Program-made: the position numbers and the translations under genes
Part shown: positions 26,520-35,640 of the stretch, piece after piece
Numbering within the stretch: position 1 is the stretch's first letter
How the letters are laid out: each line of letters starts with the position of its first letter
The notes under the pieces: model-generated
Told to the model about the DNA's origin: nothing
The model's database searches: none
The model's input: the letters and a program-made list of their open reading frames with translations, nothing else
DNA from: Bradyrhizobium zhengyangense
GTDB taxonomy: Bacteria; Pseudomonadota; Alphaproteobacteria; Rhizobiales; Xanthobacteraceae
Assembly: GCF_022012435.1 (NCBI RefSeq)
Contig: NZ_JAKLUA010000003.1
Coordinates: 310,001-374,000, forward strand
DNA length: 64,000 nt
Direction of reading: 5' to 3'

Positions 26520-28754
26520 ATGAAACGTCTCAAGATCCTGCGCCGGTGGTTCACGCGAAAGTTCGGCTTGGCGCGGCTGCTGTGCCTTGCGCTGCTGGTC
26601 GTGTTCGCAGGTCTGCGGGTCTGGGATCCGCCGCCGGTGCAGGAGCTGCGGCTGCGCACCTTCGACATGTTCCAGCTGGTCGACCCGCGCGACAAGAAGG
26701 GGGTGAGGCCGGTCACCATCGTCGACATCGACGACAAGAGCCTTGCCAAATTCGGCCAGTGGCCATGGCCGCGCACGCGGGTCGCCGACATGATCGCCAA
26801 CCTCACCAGTCACGGCGCGGTGGCGATCGGTTTCGACGTGGTGTTCTCGGAGCCCGACCGGCTCAATCCTGACCTGGTCGCGGGCCAGATGCGCTATCTC
26901 GACGAGGCCACCCGCACCAGGCTGCGCGAATTGCCGAGCAACGACGAGATCCTTTCGGAGGCGATCAAGCGCTCGCGCGTGGTGTTGGGCGAGACCGGGC
27001 AGTCTGCGATCACTTCGGAGATCGACAAGGCGCTTCCCTTCACCGGCGTGGCAACGGTCGGCGAGGCGGGGCCCGAGCGCTTTCTGTTCGAATTCCCGGG
27101 TCTGTTGCGCAACGTGCCTATCATCGAGCGGGTCGCCGCGGGCCGCGGCCTGTTCACGATCCAGACCGAGCGCGACGGCCTGATCCGGCGCGTGCCGATG
27201 ATCATGCGCGCGCAAGGCCAGATCATGCCGTCGCTCAGTCTCGAGATCCTGCGCGTCGTCACGGGGACGCCGACGCTGTTGGTGCGCACCGACAAGAGCG
27301 GCATCCGCGCCGTCCGCATCAAGGGCGTCGAGATTCCGACCGACGAGAACGGCCAGCTCTGGGTGCACTATGCCCGCCGCGACCCCTCGATCTACGTCTC
27401 GGCGGCTGATGTGCTCGACAACACGGTGTCGCCGGGCAAGCTTGCCGGCAAGCTGGTGCTGATCGGGACCTCCGCTGTCGGCCTGAACGACATCAAGACC
27501 ACGCCGGTATCGCGCGCCATGCCGGGTGTCGAGATCCATGCCCAGGTGCTCGAAAGCGTGCTGACCGGCGCCGCGATTTCGCGGCCGAACTACGCGCTCG
27601 GCCTCGAATTGATCGTCGCGATGATCATCGGCATTCTCGTCATCATCTTCACGCCGAATCTCGGACCGGTGCGACTGGTGCTGGCGGGCGCGTTGTTCGC
27701 CGCTATCCTGATCGGCGTGTCCTGGTTCTTCTACGCGAAATACCGCTACCTCATCGACTTCACCTATCCGCTGCTGTCGACCACGGCGATCTATTTGACC
27801 TTCATCTTTGCAAGCTTCGTGCGCGAGCAGCGCCAGCGCGTGCAGATCCGCGGCATCTTCGCCCAATACATGTCGCCCGTGCTGGTCGAACAGCTCGCGC
27901 AATCGCCGGAGAAGGTCGTGCTCGGCGGCGAGGAGCGCGAGATGACGATCATGTTCTCCGACGTGCGCGGCTTCACCACGATCTCGGAAAGCTACAAGCA
28001 CGATCCGCAAGGCCTGATCACGCTGATGAACCGCTTCCTGACGCCGCTCACGGACGTGATCATCGAACAGAAGGGTTACGTCGACAAATATATGGGCGAC
28101 GCCATCATGGCGTTCTGGAACGCGCCGCTCGACGATGCCGAGCATCAGGTCCATGCCTGCGAGGCAGCGATCCAGATGCTCGAGAAGATCGACGTCGTCA
28201 ACAGGGAGCGCGAGCAGGAAGCCGCCGATGGCGGCCACGTCTACATTCCGCTCAATGTCGGCATCGGCCTCAACACCGGCATCGGCGTGGTCGGCAACAT
28301 GGGCTCCGACCTGAAGAAGAACTATTCGGTGCTCGGCGACAGCGTGAACCTCGCCTCGCGCCTGGAAGGCCAGACCAAGGAATACGGCTTCCCCATCATT
28401 GTCGGCTCGCGGACGGCGCTCGCCGCCAAGGACAGATTCGCGATCCTCGAGCTCGACTTCATCATGGTCAAGGGCAAGACCGAGCCGGAGGTGATCTATG
28501 CCATCGCCGGCCGCGAGGACGTGATGCAATCGGGCGCGTTCCAGCGCCTGCGCAACGTCACCATCGAGATGCTCGGCTGCTACCGCAACCGCGACTGGCA
28601 GGGTGCACTCGACGCCATCGAGCGCGGCCGTCGCAGCGAGGACGCCGACACGCTGGAAAAGCTGTTCAAGCTGTACGAAGCGCGCATCGGGGAGTTCAAA
28701 GCCAATCCGCCGCCGGAGGGCTGGACCGGGGCGTATGCGCTGCTGACGAAGTAG
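26520..28754 (+). CDS. CHASE2-domain class III adenylate/guanylate cyclase
   Basis: 744-aa membrane sensor. Residues 15-32 form a first membrane helix. Residues 40-335 are a CHASE2 extracellular sensor domain (VTIVDIDDKSLAKFGQWPWPR, then GFDVVFSEPD). Three membrane helices follow at about 355-430, then a linker (RGIFAQYMSPVLVEQL), and the class III cyclase domain at 470-640 with the two metal aspartates in IMFSDVRGFT (near 478) and YMGDAIMAFW (near 526) and the GDSVNLASRLEG block. The metal residues are intact, so it should be active; I cannot say by eye whether ATP or GTP is used. It starts 147 bp after the adhesin gene, in the same direction, so it may be co-transcribed or simply adjacent. 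AdCy/CHASE2 proteins sense unknown periplasmic signals. Confidence 0.88.
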   Translation: MKRLKILRRWFTRKFGLARLLCLALLVVFAGLRVWDPPPVQELRLRTFDMFQLVDPRDKKGVRPVTIVDIDDKSLAKFGQWPWPRTRVADMIANLTSHGAVAIGFDVVFSEPDRLNPDLVAGQMRYLDEATRTRLRELPSNDEILSEAIKRSRVVLGETGQSAITSEIDKALPFTGVATVGEAGPERFLFEFPGLLRNVPIIERVAAGRGLFTIQTERDGLIRRVPMIMRAQGQIMPSLSLEILRVVTGTPTLLVRTDKSGIRAVRIKGVEIPTDENGQLWVHYARRDPSIYVSAADVLDNTVSPGKLAGKLVLIGTSAVGLNDIKTTPVSRAMPGVEIHAQVLESVLTGAAISRPNYALGLELIVAMIIGILVIIFTPNLGPVRLVLAGALFAAILIGVSWFFYAKYRYLIDFTYPLLSTTAIYLTFIFASFVREQRQRVQIRGIFAQYMSPVLVEQLAQSPEKVVLGGEEREMTIMFSDVRGFTTISESYKHDPQGLITLMNRFLTPLTDVIIEQKGYVDKYMGDAIMAFWNAPLDDAEHQVHACEAAIQMLEKIDVVNREREQEAADGGHVYIPLNVGIGLNTGIGVVGNMGSDLKKNYSVLGDSVNLASRLEGQTKEYGFPIIVGSRTALAAKDRFAILELDFIMVKGKTEPEVIYAIAGREDVMQSGAFQRLRNVTIEMLGCYRNRDWQGALDAIERGRRSEDADTLEKLFKLYEARIGEFKANPPPEGWTGAYALLTK

Positions 28755-28763
28755 GGGGGCTTT

Positions 28764-28880
28764 GTAGGGTGGGTTAGCTCAGCGGATGCGCGAAGCGCAA
28801 TCCGTTGAGCGTAACCCGCCGACTCCGGTCGGTGTTTGCGGAAGCATGGTGGGTTACGCCTTCGGCTAACTAACCCACCC
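28764..28880. repeat. intergenic palindromic repeat (TAGGGTGGGTTA type), copy 1
   Basis: GGGTGGGTTAG (28768-28778) and CTAACCCACCC (28870-28880) form the outer stem; an inner GGTGGGTTACG/CGTAACCCGCC pair forms a second. The same design occurs at 42087-42203 and 63660-63701. It lies between the convergent cyclase and binding-protein genes and may act as a terminator. Part of it (GGGTTAGCTCAGCGG) resembles a tRNA D-arm, but no tRNA folds here. Confidence 0.75.
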
Positions 28881-28903
28881 CACGGCAGCTGTGTCCGCGG
28901 CCT

Positions 28904-30499
28904 TCACTCCACCCCGATCGTGGTCAGATCCTGGAACCAGTGCTGGGCCTGCACGAACTGCTTGATCTTCGGCGACAGCGCGTGCGGGTTGGTGTCGTGG
29001 ACGACCCAGACCAGCGCGGCATCGTCGACGATGAGCGCATGGGCCTTGGCGATCAGCTCGTCCTGCTGGGCGGTGTCGAAGGTCTGCTTGGCCTGGTTGA
29101 TCAGGGCGTCGACCTCGGGGTTCTTGTAGCCGCCCCAATTGACGCCGACAGGCGCGATCTGGTCGGAGGCGAAGAAGCGCACGATGGCGTAGAGCGGATC
29201 CGACGTGACATAGGCGATGTTGTTGGCGGTGATGCCGGCATTCATCTCGTCGGCCGCGCCCTTGCGCCAATGCGTATAGAGCGTCTCGAGTTCGACCACC
29301 TTGAAGTCGATGTCGATGCCGATCTCCTTGAAACTCTGCTGCAGGAATTCGTTCATCGGCAGCGACAGCATCTGGCCGGTGCCGCCCTGCGCGATGATGA
29401 AAGTGGTCTTCAGCGGTTTTTCTTTTGAATAGCCGGCTTCCTCCACCAGCTTCTTCGCCGCAGCAAGATCGTACTTCAATTCAAAGCTCGGCTTGCCGAA
29501 CCACGGGCTCGACGGGTCGACCTGGCCCTTGGCCGGCTTTGCAAGCCCGTTCATCAGGCCGACCACCTCGTCGCGGTTGATGGCGAGGTTCAGCGCCTTG
29601 CGCAGGCGGATGTCGGTCCAGGGCGAGCCCGGCAGCACGCTGAGGTGATAATTCCAGACATGCGGCGTGACGTTGTCGACGAGTTTCATGCCGGCAGCTT
29701 TCAGCTGCGGCACGGCATCGGGCGCCGGAGTCTCGATCAGGTCGACTTGCCCTGCGAGCAGCGCGTTGGTGCGCGTCAGCGCTTCCGGCATCGGCACCAG
29801 CACGATCTTGTCGACCTTGGGAATCCGCTTCGGATTCCAATAGTCCGGATTCTTGCTGAGCTCGGCGAGCTCGCGCGGCACCAGCTTGGTCAGCTTGAAC
29901 GGGCCGGTGCCCGACGGCTGGCTTGCGAACTTGTCCCAATCCTTGCCGAGTTTCTCATATTGTGCCGGGCTCGACACCAGGAACCACAGCATCTGATACG
30001 GGAAAAAGGAATCGACCGTCTTGGTGGTGATCTCCACGGTGAAATCGTCGATCTTGGCGTAGCTGGCGACCGAGGGCAGGCGGGTCTTCACCTGCGCGCT
30101 CTGCCGCTTGTCGAATTGCGGCGCCTTGTCGTTGAGCACCTTGTCGAGATTCCAGATCACCGCATCGGCGTTGAACTCGCTGCCGTCGTGAAACTTCACG
30201 CCCTTGCGAAGGGTGAAGCGCCACTTGGTCTTGTCCGTGTCGTCGACCTTCCATTCGGTCGCGAGCCCCGGCACCAGTTTGCCCGGCCGATCGGCGACGT
30301 CCATCTCCCACGCCACCAGCGGATCGTAGATGGTGTAGGCCGTGAACTGATAGGCTCCGGCACCGCGATCGGGCTGGCCTGATGTCAGCGGAATATCCGC
30401 CATCGAGATGCCGTAGCGCACCACCGTTTCGGCGCGCGCCGAGAGTGCTGATATCGCCAGCGCAAGCGCGGCGAGACAGGTCGTTAAGCGAATACGCAT
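28904..30499 (-). CDS. family 5 extracellular solute-binding protein (peptide/nickel type)
   Basis: 531-aa periplasmic binding protein with a signal peptide (MRIRLTTCLAALALAISALSARA). The SBP_bac_5 pattern is seen in IPGLATEWK-like GLATEWKVDDTDKTKWRFTLRKG and KFHDGSEFNADAV, then LRKALNLAINRDEV and QQSFKEIGIDIDFK. It is a paralogue of the divergent gene at 30702, sharing the same order of blocks (MADIPLTSGQPD versus TAADIPRTLGQPD). No permease or ATPase follows it in its own direction, so it probably feeds the transporter on the other strand. ATG at 30499 is chosen from the signal peptide; the frame is open far upstream. Confidence 0.88.
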   Translation of the reverse strand: MRIRLTTCLAALALAISALSARAETVVRYGISMADIPLTSGQPDRGAGAYQFTAYTIYDPLVAWEMDVADRPGKLVPGLATEWKVDDTDKTKWRFTLRKGVKFHDGSEFNADAVIWNLDKVLNDKAPQFDKRQSAQVKTRLPSVASYAKIDDFTVEITTKTVDSFFPYQMLWFLVSSPAQYEKLGKDWDKFASQPSGTGPFKLTKLVPRELAELSKNPDYWNPKRIPKVDKIVLVPMPEALTRTNALLAGQVDLIETPAPDAVPQLKAAGMKLVDNVTPHVWNYHLSVLPGSPWTDIRLRKALNLAINRDEVVGLMNGLAKPAKGQVDPSSPWFGKPSFELKYDLAAAKKLVEEAGYSKEKPLKTTFIIAQGGTGQMLSLPMNEFLQQSFKEIGIDIDFKVVELETLYTHWRKGAADEMNAGITANNIAYVTSDPLYAIVRFFASDQIAPVGVNWGGYKNPEVDALINQAKQTFDTAQQDELIAKAHALIVDDAALVWVVHDTNPHALSPKIKQFVQAQHWFQDLTTIGVE

Positions 30500-30701
30500 G
30501 GCCCAAGCTCCCAGGAAAAGGTCGGGCTCAAACGTTGCAATCTTGATGCCAGAATAGGCAGCACGATGCCCATGCACGCGCACGATCACAAGGACTTGTC
30601 GTCGCAGGGGCAATTTGCAGAATAAGTTTCCCCGGATGGCATAGCCATTGCATACGTTTGCATCAAAATTAGTCATCGATATCGGGAAAAGGATTGAGGC
30701 G
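30500..30701. other. divergent promoter region of the two binding-protein genes
   Basis: 202 bp between the two paralogous binding-protein genes. AAAAGGA lies eight bases before the ATG at 30702. Two AT-richer patches (near 30540-30560 and 30615-30675) may hold the promoters. No convincing operator was seen. Confidence 0.45.
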
Positions 30702-32360
30702 ATGCTTATCAAGACAACCGCGCGTGCAGCATTGATCGCTGCACTTGCCGTGGCGGCTGCGGCGGCGTGGCCGCGCGCGGCCAGCGCCGAAACCGTGCTG
30801 CGCATCGGCATGACCGCGGCGGACATTCCGCGCACGCTCGGTCAGCCCGATCAGGGTTTTGAAGGCAACCGCTTCACCGGCGTCACCATGTATGACGCGC
30901 TCACCGGCTGGGACCTGTCGTCCGCCGACAAACCGAGCGTGGTGATCCCGGGCCTCGCGACCGAATGGAAGGTCGACGAGTCAGACAAGACCAAATGGAC
31001 CTTCAAGCTGCGCCCCGGCGTCACCTTCCACGACGGCACCCCGTTCAATGCCGACGCAGTGGTCTGGAACGTCGACAAGGTCTTGAAGCAGGACGCGCCG
31101 CAGTTCGATCCGAGCCAGGTCGGCGTCACGGCCTCTCGTATGCCGACGCTGGCCTCCGCAAGGAAGATCGACGACATGACGGTCGAGCTCACCACCAAGG
31201 AGCCCGACAGCTTCCTGCCGATCAACCTCACCAACCTCTTCATGGCGAGCCCGGCAAAGTGGCAGCACTTCTACGACAAGGCCGAAGGCGCAGATGCCAA
31301 GGCCAAATCGCAGGCCGCCTGGACTGCCTTTGCCAAGGACGCCGCCGGCACCGGCCCGTGGAAGATGGCGGGCTTCACGCCGCGCGAGCGGCTCGAGCTG
31401 GTCAAGAATGCCGACTATTGGGACAAGACCCGCGTGCCCAAGATCGACAAGATGGTGCTGTTGCCGATGCCGGAGGCCAACGCGCGCACCGCGGCGCTTT
31501 TGTCTGGACAGGTCGATTGGGTCGAGGCGCCGGCGCCGGATGCGCTGCCCGAGCTCAAGCAGCGCGGCTTCAAGCTCTATGCCAATGAGCAGCCGCACGT
31601 CTGGCCGTGGCAGTTCTCGCGTGTCGAAGGCTCGCCCTGGAACGACATTCGCGTCCGCAAGGCCGCCAATCTTTGCGTCGATCGCGAAGGCCTCAAGGAC
31701 GGATTGCTTGCAGGGCTGATGGTGCCGGCGACCGGCACCTTCGAGCCCGGCCATCCCTGGCGCGGAAAACCGACCTTCGAGATCAAGTACGACAAGCCGG
31801 CTGCGCAAAAGCTGATGCAGGAGGCCGGCTTCGGTCCGAACAAGAAGCTGACGGTCAAGATCCAGACCTCAGCCTCGGGTTCGGGCCAGATGCAGCCGTT
31901 GCCGATGAACGAATACCTCCAGCAGGCGCTCGCCGAATGTTATTTCGACGTGCAGCTCGACGTCATCGAGTGGAACACGCTGTTCACCAACTGGCGCCGC
32001 GGCGCCAAGGATCCGAGCGCCAACGGCTCGAACGCGACCAACGTCACCTATGCGGCGATGGACCCGTTCTTCGCGCTGGTGCGCTTCCTGCAATCGGGCA
32101 TGGCCCCGCCAGTCTCGAACAATTGGGGGTTCATCAACAATCCCAAATTCGACGAGCTGGTGAAGAAGGCAAGGCAGACCTTCGACCCCGCCGCGCGCGA
32201 CGCCGCGCTCGCCGAGCTGCACGCAGCCTCCGTCGACGACGCCGCCTTCCTCTACGTCGCCCACGACGTCGGCCCGCGCGCCATGAGCCCGAAAGTGACA
32301 GGTGTGATCCAGCCGAAGAGTTGGTTCATCGACTTCTCACCGATTGCGATGCAGCAGTGA
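30702..32360 (+). CDS. family 5 extracellular solute-binding protein, first gene of the transporter operon
   Basis: 552-aa periplasmic protein with a signal peptide (residues 1-28, ending RAASA). It has the SBP_bac_5 blocks GLATEWKVDESDKTKWTFKL, FHDGTPFNADAVVWNVDK and VRKAANLCVDREGLK. It differs from its divergent paralogue by an extra loop of about 20 residues around FYDKAEGADAKAKSQ. It is followed by two permease genes 177 bp downstream, the gap filled by hairpin repeats, and probably captures the compound the transporter imports. Which compound cannot be read from sequence; the amidase in the operon hints at an amide. Confidence 0.9.
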   Translation: MLIKTTARAALIAALAVAAAAAWPRAASAETVLRIGMTAADIPRTLGQPDQGFEGNRFTGVTMYDALTGWDLSSADKPSVVIPGLATEWKVDESDKTKWTFKLRPGVTFHDGTPFNADAVVWNVDKVLKQDAPQFDPSQVGVTASRMPTLASARKIDDMTVELTTKEPDSFLPINLTNLFMASPAKWQHFYDKAEGADAKAKSQAAWTAFAKDAAGTGPWKMAGFTPRERLELVKNADYWDKTRVPKIDKMVLLPMPEANARTAALLSGQVDWVEAPAPDALPELKQRGFKLYANEQPHVWPWQFSRVEGSPWNDIRVRKAANLCVDREGLKDGLLAGLMVPATGTFEPGHPWRGKPTFEIKYDKPAAQKLMQEAGFGPNKKLTVKIQTSASGSGQMQPLPMNEYLQQALAECYFDVQLDVIEWNTLFTNWRRGAKDPSANGSNATNVTYAAMDPFFALVRFLQSGMAPPVSNNWGFINNPKFDELVKKARQTFDPAARDAALAELHAASVDDAAFLYVAHDVGPRAMSPKVTGVIQPKSWFIDFSPIAMQQ

Positions 32361-32379
32361 GGTGAGCACGCTGGTAGAG

Positions 32380-32480
32380 TTCCCTCCCCCCTTGTGGGGG
32401 AGGGTTAGCCACACAGGGACTGCCCGTGTGAACCCCCTTCCCCAACCCCTCCCCGCAAGGGGGAGGGGAGCCCTACCATC
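32380..32480. repeat. nested GC-rich hairpin repeats between binding-protein and permease genes
   Basis: CCCTCCCCC/GGGGGAGGG-type arms occur twice (32384-32407 and 32453-32476) around a CACACAGGGACTGCCCGTGTG stem (about 32413-32432). They can fold singly or with each other and may reduce read-through to the permease genes or stabilise the upstream message. Confidence 0.7.
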
Positions 32481-32537
32481 GCGCGTCCCTTACTGAAGAC
32501 GCGCACCCAATCGTACGACATCACGTCAGGTCAATCC

Positions 32538-33491
32538 GTGCTCGCCTATATCGCCAGACGCATCGTCTATGTCATCCCGATCGTCATCAGCGTGGCGCTG
32601 GTGTGCTTTCTGCTCGTGCACATCACGCCGGGCGATCCGCTGGTCGCGGTGCTCCCCGCCGATGCCTCTCAGGAGCTCGCGGCGCAGCTCCGCGCCGCCT
32701 ATGGCTTCGACCGGCCGCTGCCGGTGCAGTTCGGCCTCTGGCTCTTGCGCGCGCTGCATGGCGATCTCGGCAATTCCATTGCCACGGGGCGCCCCGTGCT
32801 CGCCGAGGTCATGCGCGCGGTCGGCAACACCGTTACGCTGGCGATTGCGGCCGCCATCATCGGCTTCACCATGGGCATCCTGCTCGGGCTGATCGCCGGC
32901 TATTTCCGCGAGACATGGATCGACAAGCTCGCGACGTCGTTCGCGATCGCCGGCGTCTCGGTGCCGCATTACTGGCTCGGTATGGTGCTGGTCATTATCT
33001 TCTCGGTGGAGCTGAACTGGCTGCCCGCGGTCGGCGCCGGGCCCGGCGGCTCTGCGGCCTGGGCCTGGGATTGGGACCACCTGAAATATCTGGTGCTGCC
33101 GGCGATCACGACCTCGGTGATTCCAATGGGCATCGTCACACGCACCGTCCGCGCGCTCACTGGCGATATCCTCTCGCAGGATTTCGTTGAAGCGCTGCGC
33201 GCCAAGGGCCTGCACGAAACCGGCGTATTCCGCCACGTCATCAAGAACGCCGCGCCGACCGCGCTCGCGGTGATGGGGCTCCAGCTCGGCTACATGCTCG
33301 GCGGCTCGATCCTGATCGAGACCGTGTTCTCCTGGCCGGGCTCGGGCTTCCTGCTCAACTCCGCGATCTTCCAGCGCGACCTGCCGCTGCTGCAGGGCAC
33401 GATCCTGGTGCTGGCACTGTTCTTCGTCTTTCTCAATCTCCTTGTCGACATCGCCCAAGCCGCGATCGATCCGCGTATCAAGCGGGGCTAG
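32538..33491 (+). CDS. peptide-type ABC permease (OppB/DppB-like)
   Basis: 317-aa inner-membrane protein with six hydrophobic helices. N-terminus VLAYIARRIVYVIPIVISV is the typical DppB start and the EAA loop EALRAKGLHETGVFRHVIKNAAPT contacts the ATPase. The start is GTG at 32538. The next permease starts four bases after its stop, so the two are coupled. Together with the protein at 33496 it forms the membrane channel. Confidence 0.92.
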   Translation: MLAYIARRIVYVIPIVISVALVCFLLVHITPGDPLVAVLPADASQELAAQLRAAYGFDRPLPVQFGLWLLRALHGDLGNSIATGRPVLAEVMRAVGNTVTLAIAAAIIGFTMGILLGLIAGYFRETWIDKLATSFAIAGVSVPHYWLGMVLVIIFSVELNWLPAVGAGPGGSAAWAWDWDHLKYLVLPAITTSVIPMGIVTRTVRALTGDILSQDFVEALRAKGLHETGVFRHVIKNAAPTALAVMGLQLGYMLGGSILIETVFSWPGSGFLLNSAIFQRDLPLLQGTILVLALFFVFLNLLVDIAQAAIDPRIKRG

Positions 33492-33495
33492 CGGG

Positions 33496-34398
33496 ATGAG
33501 CGAGCTTCCCTTGTCCACCACCGCCGATGCCGCGCTGCAGGCCGCGCCCGCGACCAAGGCGCGCGGCTATTGGGCGACGGTCGGCCGCCGCATCCTGCGC
33601 GACAAGGTCAGCATGGCCTGCGCCATCGTGCTGCTGTTGATCTTCGTCTCCGCGATCCTCGCGCCCTGGCTCGGCCTGGAAGATCCCTACAAGGGTTCGA
33701 TGATCCGCCGCCTGCGCCACATCGGCACATCAGGCTATCCGCTCGGCACCGACGAACTCGGCCGCGACATGCTGGCGCGACTGATCTATGGCGGCAGGCT
33801 GTCGCTGGTCATCGGCATCCTGCCTGTGATCCTCGCCTTCTGCATCGGCACCTCGCTCGGCATCATCGCCGGCTATGTCGGTGGCAAGCTCAACACCGCG
33901 ATCATGCGCACCGTCGACGTGTTCTACGCCTTCCCGTCGGTGCTGCTGGCGATCGCGATCTCCGGTGCGCTCGGCGCCGGCATCCTCAACTCCATCGTGG
34001 CGCTGACCATCGTGTTCGTGCCGCAGATCACCCGCGTCGCCGAGAGCGTCACGACAGGCGTGCGCAACATGGATTTCGTCGAAGCCGCACGTGCCTCCGG
34101 CGCCGGGCCGCTCACCATCATGCGCGTGCACATTCTCGGCAACGTGCTGGGCGCGATCTTCGTCTATGCCACGAGCCTCATCTCGGTTTCCATGATCCTG
34201 GCGGCCGGCCTCTCCTTCCTCGGCCTCGGCACCAAGCCGCCGGAGCCGGAATGGGGCCTGATGCTGAATACGCTGAGGACCGCGATCTACGTCAATCCCT
34301 GGGTGGCAGCATTGCCGGGCGCGATGATCTTCGCGGTCTCGATCTGCTTCAACCTGCTCTCGGACGGCCTGCGCAGCGCCATGGACATCAGGAATTAG
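33496..34398 (+). CDS. peptide-type ABC permease (OppC/DppC-like)
   Basis: 300-aa inner-membrane protein with six helices. Family marks are LGTDELGRDMLARLIYGGR near residue 85, and the EAA loop EAARASGAGPLTIMRVHILGN near 200, followed by LSFLGLGTKPPEPEWGLML. ATG at 33496 has GCGGG upstream, close to the stop of the OppB-like gene. A 183-bp stretch of nested hairpins separates it from the first ATPase gene, which may lower expression of the distal part. Confidence 0.92.
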   Translation: MSELPLSTTADAALQAAPATKARGYWATVGRRILRDKVSMACAIVLLLIFVSAILAPWLGLEDPYKGSMIRRLRHIGTSGYPLGTDELGRDMLARLIYGGRLSLVIGILPVILAFCIGTSLGIIAGYVGGKLNTAIMRTVDVFYAFPSVLLAIAISGALGAGILNSIVALTIVFVPQITRVAESVTTGVRNMDFVEAARASGAGPLTIMRVHILGNVLGAIFVYATSLISVSMILAAGLSFLGLGTKPPEPEWGLMLNTLRTAIYVNPWVAALPGAMIFAVSICFNLLSDGLRSAMDIRN

Positions 34399-34437
34399 AG
34401 CGATGAGAGAGATTCTGATTGCGGCGATGTTGGTGCC

Positions 34438-34569
34438 ACACCTCTCCCGATGGGAGAGGTCGGATTGCATCGCAAGATGCAATCCGGGTGAGGGGTTACG
34501 CTCTATCGAGTTTGCCGCGCCCCCTCACCCGGCGCTGAGCGCCGACCTCTCCCCGACGGGGAGAGGTGG
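34438..34569. repeat. mosaic of nested palindromes between permease and ATPase genes
   Basis: Five arms can be traced: CCTCTCCC/GGGAGAGG at 34441-34459; GGATTGCATC/GATGCAATCC at 34462-34485; CCGGGTGAGGGG (34484-34495) with CCCCTCACCCGG (34521-34532); GGCGC/GCGCC at 34531-34543; CCTCTCCCC/GGGGAGAGG at 34546-34566. The outer arms can also pair with each other, giving one long cruciform-like structure. It sits inside an operon, leaving room for the ATPase ribosome site GGGAG at 34569-34573. Confidence 0.82.
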
Positions 34570-34581
34570 GAGATCGTGGCG

Positions 34582-35640
34582 ATGACAACAACTGAACCAA
34601 TTGCCATGCTGGAGCCGGTCGAGGACCGCGGCGGCGTCGCGCAGCCGCTGCTTCAGGTCAACGGGCTGACAAAACACTTCCCCGTCCGTGGCGGACTGTT
34701 CGCCGCCAAGCGCACCGTGCGCGCCGTGGACAATGTCTCCTTCTCTGTCGCCAAGGGCGAGACCGTCGGCATCGTCGGTGAATCCGGCTGCGGCAAGTCG
34801 ACCACGGCGCGCCTCTTGATGCATCTGATGCCGCGCGATGACGGCGACATCATCTATGATGGCATGACCGTCGGGCAGTCGCTCTCCTTGCGCGAATTGC
34901 GCCGCGGCATGCAGATGGTGTTCCAGGACTCCTACGCCTCGCTCAATCCGCGCCTGACGATCGAAGAGTCCATCGCGTTTGGCCCGAAAGTCCACGGCAT
35001 GGCTGATGGCGCGGCGCGCGCATTGGCGCGCGAGCTGCTCGGCAAGGTGGGTTTAGTCCCTGCAAATTTCGCCAACCGCTATCCGCACGAAATCTCCGGC
35101 GGCCAGCGCCAGCGCGTCAATATCGCACGCGCGCTGGCGCTGTCGCCGCGGCTGGTGATCCTGGACGAAGCCGTCTCCGCGCTCGACAAATCCGTCGAGG
35201 CGCAGGTGCTCAATCTGCTCGCCGACCTGAAGCGCGAGTTCGGGCTGACCTATCTCTTCATCAGCCACGACCTCAACGTCGTCCGCTACATCTCGGACCG
35301 CGTGCTGGTGATGTATCTCGGCGAGGTCGTCGAACTCGGCCCGGTCGATCAGGTCTGGGACAGCCCCGGGCATCCCTATACGCGCGCGCTGCTTGCAGCG
35401 ATGCCGTCCTCCGATCCTGACAGGCGCACCGAGAAGCCGCCGATCTCGGGCGACCCGCCCAATCCGATCGATCCGCCCACGGGCTGCCGCTTCCATACCC
35501 GTTGCCCGTTTGCGGAGCCGCTCTGCGCAAATGCGACACCAAAGCTTACGGCACTCGATAAGATGGGCCACGAAGCCGCGTGCTATATGGCCATTCCGGG
35601 ATCTGGCCATAGCCGTGCGCCAGGAGAGGAAACCGCATGA
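34582..35640 (+). CDS. oligopeptide-type ABC ATPase (OppF/DppF-like)
   Basis: 352-aa ATPase. Walker A is GESGCGKS (residues 66-73), the signature is ISGGQRQRVNIARAL, Walker B RLVILDEAVSALD, and the C-terminal oligo_HPY cysteine cluster reads CRFHTRCPFAEPLC. ATG at 34582 has GGAG nine bases upstream; a GTG two codons earlier is the alternative. It overlaps the AtzG-like gene by four bases (ATGA), so the two are coupled in translation. Two ATPases of this type usually act as a pair with the gene at 37243. Confidence 0.92.
   Translation: MTTTEPIAMLEPVEDRGGVAQPLLQVNGLTKHFPVRGGLFAAKRTVRAVDNVSFSVAKGETVGIVGESGCGKSTTARLLMHLMPRDDGDIIYDGMTVGQSLSLRELRRGMQMVFQDSYASLNPRLTIEESIAFGPKVHGMADGAARALARELLGKVGLVPANFANRYPHEISGGQRQRVNIARALALSPRLVILDEAVSALDKSVEAQVLNLLADLKREFGLTYLFISHDLNVVRYISDRVLVMYLGEVVELGPVDQVWDSPGHPYTRALLAAMPSSDPDRRTEKPPISGDPPNPIDPPTGCRFHTRCPFAEPLCANATPKLTALDKMGHEAACYMAIPGSGHSRAPGEETA

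Noticed and set aside
26442..28529. 695-codon minus-strand frame over the cyclase gene
   Set aside because: The plus strand carries an intact CHASE2-cyclase with all motifs; this frame is its mirror.
28764..28840. tRNA-like text (GGGTTAGCTCAGCGG) that resembles the start of a tRNA
   Set aside because: There is no anticodon stem, T-arm (TTCGANTC) or acceptor match; it belongs to the palindromic repeat.
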